Below are positions 4,843 through 7,157 of a DNA stretch of 7,157 nucleotides, in pieces. A program made the translations under genes and the position numbers. The stretch spans positions 1 to 7,157 of the forward strand of contig CAJXMS010000115.1 in the NCBI GenBank assembly GCA_913056475.1, read 5' to 3'. The stretch comes from an uncultured Bacteroidota bacterium (GTDB lineage Bacteria > Bacteroidota > Bacteroidia > Flavobacteriales > Schleiferiaceae). The notes under the pieces are model-generated. The model did not search any database, was not told where the DNA came from, and saw only the letters and a program-made list of their open reading frames with translations. How positions within the stretch are numbered: the first letter of the stretch is position 1; every line of letters begins with the position of its first letter.

Positions 4843-6851
4843 GATCGCCAAAATTTGAGGGTGGCCATTTCCAGGAGCAGCAGGAGCAAACCAATACCGA
4901 TAAACCAGCTGCTCAGGGGTTCGCCTTGAAAATTTGCTTCGATTTGCTGGGGCCATTCGCTGCCTTCGGTGGGGGCGCTCGCTTGCTTGTTAAGCCCTTG
5001 CTGCAGCTTCCGGTAGCGCAGGATACTTTCCTGGGGATGTCCATTGACGGCGGCATAGCCCAGGAGTACGGTGTCCAGGCGCAGGGGGTATTGGCCGGGG
5101 GCCAAATGTGATGGGGGGAGAAAAACTTTAAGTTTCCCGGCTGCTTGCCTTTGCGGGGGGATAAGCTCCCCTTTTGGTGTTTCCAGATGAACCGCCTGCT
5201 CGCTTTGAGTAGGACTGGGAAAGCTCAGGAAAGCGCTTTTTTGGCCGGCGCGCAGGTAAGGAGTGGGAAAGGCGGCTTGAAAAAGGGCGGCGTTGAGCAA
5301 GAGGGGTACCGCGATGGGATGGCGGTAAAAAGCGCTGCTTTCCGGCGCTGGTGAAACGGCGCTCAGGAATATTTTACCGGCTGCCTGAGGGTAATAGGCC
5401 ACCAGCGGATCGCCATTGCTCAGGCTTAAGAGGGGGCGCCGCTTTTCCCGGGGCAGGGGATAGTAGCCGAAAACCCGCGGCAGGCGGGCATCTTCCGGGG
5501 GGCTCTCGAAAACGCCCTCGTAGAAGGGGTCCTGGGAATGGATGGTGCGGGCGCGGAGGGTATCGGGCCGAAAGGCAGCGGGGCCGGGTTTAAGCTGGAG
5601 GACCTTTAGCCACTGGCGGGTGCTGCTTTCCCGGCGGCTGGGAACCAGCCAGAGGTGCCCCCCTTCTGCCAGGCGTTCCTGGAGGGCTTCTACCAGTCCG
5701 CTGCTGGGCGATTGGCGGGTGTGGAGCAGCACCAGCTGGGCTTCGGCCAGGGCGCCGTAGTCTACATTGTTGAGGGCAAAGGATTGATACTGGAACAGGC
5801 TGTCTGCATAGAGCTGTTTGAGCAGGGGCAGCTCGCTTTGCAGGCCCAGGGAAACTACCCGGGTGGGTTCGCGCGTGGAAAAGGCGAAGTGGAGGGTATT
5901 GTCAAAGGGAATGGATTCGCCTTCGATTTGCACCCGGCCGCGGTAATGCCCCATCTTCTGTGGGGTGTAGTAAAAGGTAGCGGTGGCAGTACTGAGGGCT
6001 GGTACGGTAAGGGTAGCGCTGCCTACGAGCTGTCCGTTGATCCGGGTTTTGAGGGGCAGGTCTTTGACGGCGCTGCTATCGTGATTGCGCACGCGGACGT
6101 GGAGGGTCTGCTCAAAGCCGGGTTGGAGTACGGGACGCCCCCACCAGAGGGAGTCGATGCTTAGGTTGGTCTCCCGGGTGTGGGGCCGGAGGGGGATGAG
6201 GTGATGGCGCCACTGGGAGCTATTGGCGAAGTCCAGTTGGCCAAACGGCTGCCGCTGGAAGTCGGAAAACCAAAAAACTTGGACCTGGCTGGAGTCGGGG
6301 AGATCCACATTTGGCCGGGAGGCCTTAATGCGCTGCTGGATGGCCGTACCGGAGCGGTAAGCGGGGCTGGGCTGGATCTGGTCGATGAGGCGGAGGGCCT
6401 GGGTGGGGCTGTGGTAGCGCTGCTGGCGGGGGGTGAAGTCATTGGTGAGCACCCGCACTTGTGCTTGGCGCGGGAGGGACGAAAGGAGCTGGGCCGCTTG
6501 CGCCCGGGCTTGGTTGAGCAAGGGGCCTTGCGGGCCGCTGAGGGTCATGCTGTAGGAATTGTCCAGGTAGAGGACAAAGGATTGCTTTTGGCCGGGGGCG
6601 GCACCTCCCGCGGCGGGAAAATAGGGCCGGGCAAAGGCCAATACGAGGGCGGCCAGGGCTAGCATGCGCAGCAAGAGGACGAGCCAATGGCGCAGGCGGC
6701 GCAGGGAGCGGGTGTTTTGCTGAACTTGCTCGAGAAACTGGGTTTGTGGGAAATAGAGGGTCCGGTAACGGCGAAACTGAAAGAGGTGAATGGCCAGGGG
6801 AATGGCCAGCGCGGTAAGCGCCCACAGAAATCCGGGATAGAGAAAGCTCAT
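4839..6851 (-). CDS. BatA-domain vWA membrane protein
   Basis: This 670-residue protein is predicted to sit in the inner membrane. The N-terminus is a typical BatA/aerotolerance double-transmembrane domain: FLYPGFLWALTALAIPLAIH (3-22), a basic/aromatic loop, then a second hydrophobic helix (56-73) ending in ARPY (74-77). A von Willebrand A domain follows (about 90-200) with what looks like a complete metal-ion-dependent adhesion site: D97-x-S99-x-S101 in DNSYSM, Thr169 in SGTA and Asp197 in FSDFQ. Residues about 228-325 look like a beta-sandwich (YYTPQKMGHYRGRVQIEG). About 330-400 resembles a flavodoxin/glutamine-amidotransferase-like fold (LVLLHTRQSP, LAEGGHLWLVPS), and the chain ends in a third transmembrane helix (648-665) with a short KFWRS tail. 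Most of the chain would be periplasmic. It is the first gene of the four-gene operon and ends in an ATGA overlap. No MoxR ATPase or BatB/C/D partner lies in the window. ATG 6851 was chosen because the BatA domain begins there; an in-frame TTG at 6902 gives only an unrelated 17-residue extension. Confidence 0.88.
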   Translation of the reverse strand: MSFLYPGFLWALTALAIPLAIHLFQFRRYRTLYFPQTQFLEQVQQNTRSLRRLRHWLVLLLRMLALAALVLAFARPYFPAAGGAAPGQKQSFVLYLDNSYSMTLSGPQGPLLNQARAQAAQLLSSLPRQAQVRVLTNDFTPRQQRYHSPTQALRLIDQIQPSPAYRSGTAIQQRIKASRPNVDLPDSSQVQVFWFSDFQRQPFGQLDFANSSQWRHHLIPLRPHTRETNLSIDSLWWGRPVLQPGFEQTLHVRVRNHDSSAVKDLPLKTRINGQLVGSATLTVPALSTATATFYYTPQKMGHYRGRVQIEGESIPFDNTLHFAFSTREPTRVVSLGLQSELPLLKQLYADSLFQYQSFALNNVDYGALAEAQLVLLHTRQSPSSGLVEALQERLAEGGHLWLVPSRRESSTRQWLKVLQLKPGPAAFRPDTLRARTIHSQDPFYEGVFESPPEDARLPRVFGYYPLPREKRRPLLSLSNGDPLVAYYPQAAGKIFLSAVSPAPESSAFYRHPIAVPLLLNAALFQAAFPTPYLRAGQKSAFLSFPSPTQSEQAVHLETPKGELIPPQRQAAGKLKVFLPPSHLAPGQYPLRLDTVLLGYAAVNGHPQESILRYRKLQQGLNKQASAPTEGSEWPQQIEANFQGEPLSSWFIGIGLLLLLLEMATLKFWRS

Positions 6852-6931
6852 TAAAAGGCAAAGGTAAACAGGAACGGGAGATAACCCACAGGGCTCCGGC
6901 AAGGGTTTTTGGGTAGCAGGGGCGGTCGCAT
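6851..6931 (-). CDS. Possible 26-residue leader ORF before the BatA-like gene
   Basis: An ATG at 6931 opens a 26-codon frame that starts MRPPLLPKNP and ends in the hydrophobic GYLPFLFTFAF, followed by TAA at 6853-6851. The TAA shares one base with the BatA-like ATG (TAATG), echoing the overlapping junctions inside the operon. It has no recognisable homology or Shine-Dalgarno sequence, and an open frame this short can easily arise by chance. If real, it could couple translation into the operon. Confidence 0.2.
   Translation of the reverse strand: MRPPLLPKNPCRSPVGYLPFLFTFAF
6859..6866 (-). promoter_or_regulatory. Candidate Bacteroidota -7 promoter element (TACCTTTG)
   Basis: The minus strand reads TACCTTTG, an exact match to the TAnnTTTG -7 consensus of Bacteroidota primary sigma factor promoters. 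No convincing TTG-type -33 element was found at the usual distance; only TGTGGG lies about 18 bases upstream. Transcription would start almost at the ATG (6851), giving a near-leaderless message, so this may be a chance match. Confidence 0.25.
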
Positions 6932-6975
6932 TTTGTAGTCCTTGTATTTCGAGCGCTGACGGGAAGTGGATGGGA

Positions 6976-7157
6976 CTACCGCTTTACCAAAAACTGGGCG
7001 CGGTGGCGTTCTGTGCCTTTGTCCAGGATGAGGAAGTAAGCCCCGGGAACCAGCTCACTGAGGTATAGGGTGGCTTCTCCGCCGGAAAAGGGGAGGGGGC
7101 CGCGTTGGTACATTTGGCCGGTGAGGCCTAAAAAGGAAAAAAGGGCGAATGCCCGGT
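6976..7157 (-). CDS. C-terminus of a T9SS-sorted protein (5' partial)
   Basis: The last 59 codons of a minus-strand gene enter from the right edge and end at TAG (6978-6976). The sequence shows the expected T9SS type A tail: a strand FSFLGLTGQMYQRG, a second strand GGEATLYLSELVPGAYFLIL with the conserved Leu-x-Pro-Gly-x-Tyr turn, and a basic terminal strand HRAQFLVKR. The protein is therefore probably exported across the outer membrane by the type IX system. Its catalytic or adhesive part lies outside the window, so no function can be given. It is separated from the BatA-like gene by 124 bases in the same orientation; no clear terminator was seen in that gap, so read-through into the operon is possible. 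Confidence 0.75.
   Translation of the reverse strand, partial: RAFALFSFLGLTGQMYQRGPLPFSGGEATLYLSELVPGAYFLILDKGTERHRAQFLVKR

Larger units (their letters stand above)
1710..6851 (-). other. Four-gene operon with three ATGA overlaps
   Basis: Read from 6851 down to 1710, the BatA-like, dihydroorotase-like, GT4 and GT2 genes have no gaps between them. Each junction is the four-base sequence ATGA, shared by the downstream ATG and the upstream TGA: 4842-4839, 3559-3556 and 2456-2453. This is seen directly. From known bacterial practice it implies one transcript and translational coupling, hence related expression levels. No internal promoter or terminator was seen. The expression signal should lie in 6852-6975 or further upstream. 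Confidence 0.85.

Noticed and set aside
5655..6662. Two long plus-strand open frames (5655-6164 and 6180-6662) opposite the BatA-like gene
   Set aside because: They overlap the well-supported vWA protein in antisense, show no family motifs, and fit the pattern of shadow frames.
6883..6910. AACCC...GGGTT stem followed by T residues, as a terminator in the gap before the BatA-like gene
   Set aside because: The stem is only five pairs with a 15-base loop, and the T-run lies on the plus strand where no gene precedes it.
1..7157. CRISPR array, insertion sequence, tRNA/rRNA or riboswitch
   Set aside because: No spaced repeats, transposase motifs, terminal inverted repeats or recognisable RNA folds were found; nearly all bases are accounted for by protein-coding genes.

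Overview
The window looks like a piece of a Bacteroidota chromosome, possibly from a GC-rich Saprospiria/Lewinella-type lineage (the phylum is well supported, the lineage is a guess). The evidence is two truncated genes ending in type IX secretion (T9SS) C-terminal sorting domains, a tiny PID-CTERM-like surface protein, a BatA-type double-transmembrane vWA protein, and start regions without clear Shine-Dalgarno sequences. No mobile element, CRISPR array, tRNA or rRNA was recognised.

Left part, plus strand (1-1646): the 3' part of a large secreted T9SS cargo gene, entering from outside the window, is followed 30 bases later by a 63-residue protein that is little more than a signal peptide, a proline stretch and a glycine/alanine-rich membrane tail with basic residues. 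A rho-independent terminator (1668-1711) ends this unit. Its T-tract touches the stop codon of the convergent minus-strand operon.

Central part, minus strand, read right to left (6851 to 1710): four genes form one tight operon. The order is a 670-residue BatA-domain vWA membrane protein, a 428-residue dihydroorotase homologue, a 368-residue GT4-type glycosyltransferase and a 248-residue WaaE/KdtX-type family 2 glycosyltransferase. All three junctions are 4-base ATGA overlaps, which fix the three downstream starts and imply translational coupling. The dihydroorotase homologue has lost five of the six metal-ligand positions expected for its family, so it is probably a non-catalytic scaffold or binding protein, not a pyrimidine enzyme. 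With a vWA membrane protein and two glycosyltransferases around it, an envelope-glycan role is the most economical inference, but it is not proven.

Right edge (6852-7157): a 124-base gap holds a possible 26-codon leader ORF whose stop overlaps the BatA-like start (TAATG), and a TAnnTTTG promoter-like element. Beyond it lies the last 59 codons of another minus-strand gene, also ending in a T9SS sorting domain.

The most interesting item is the operon itself: an apparently dead dihydroorotase coupled to a BatA-type protein and two glycosyltransferases.
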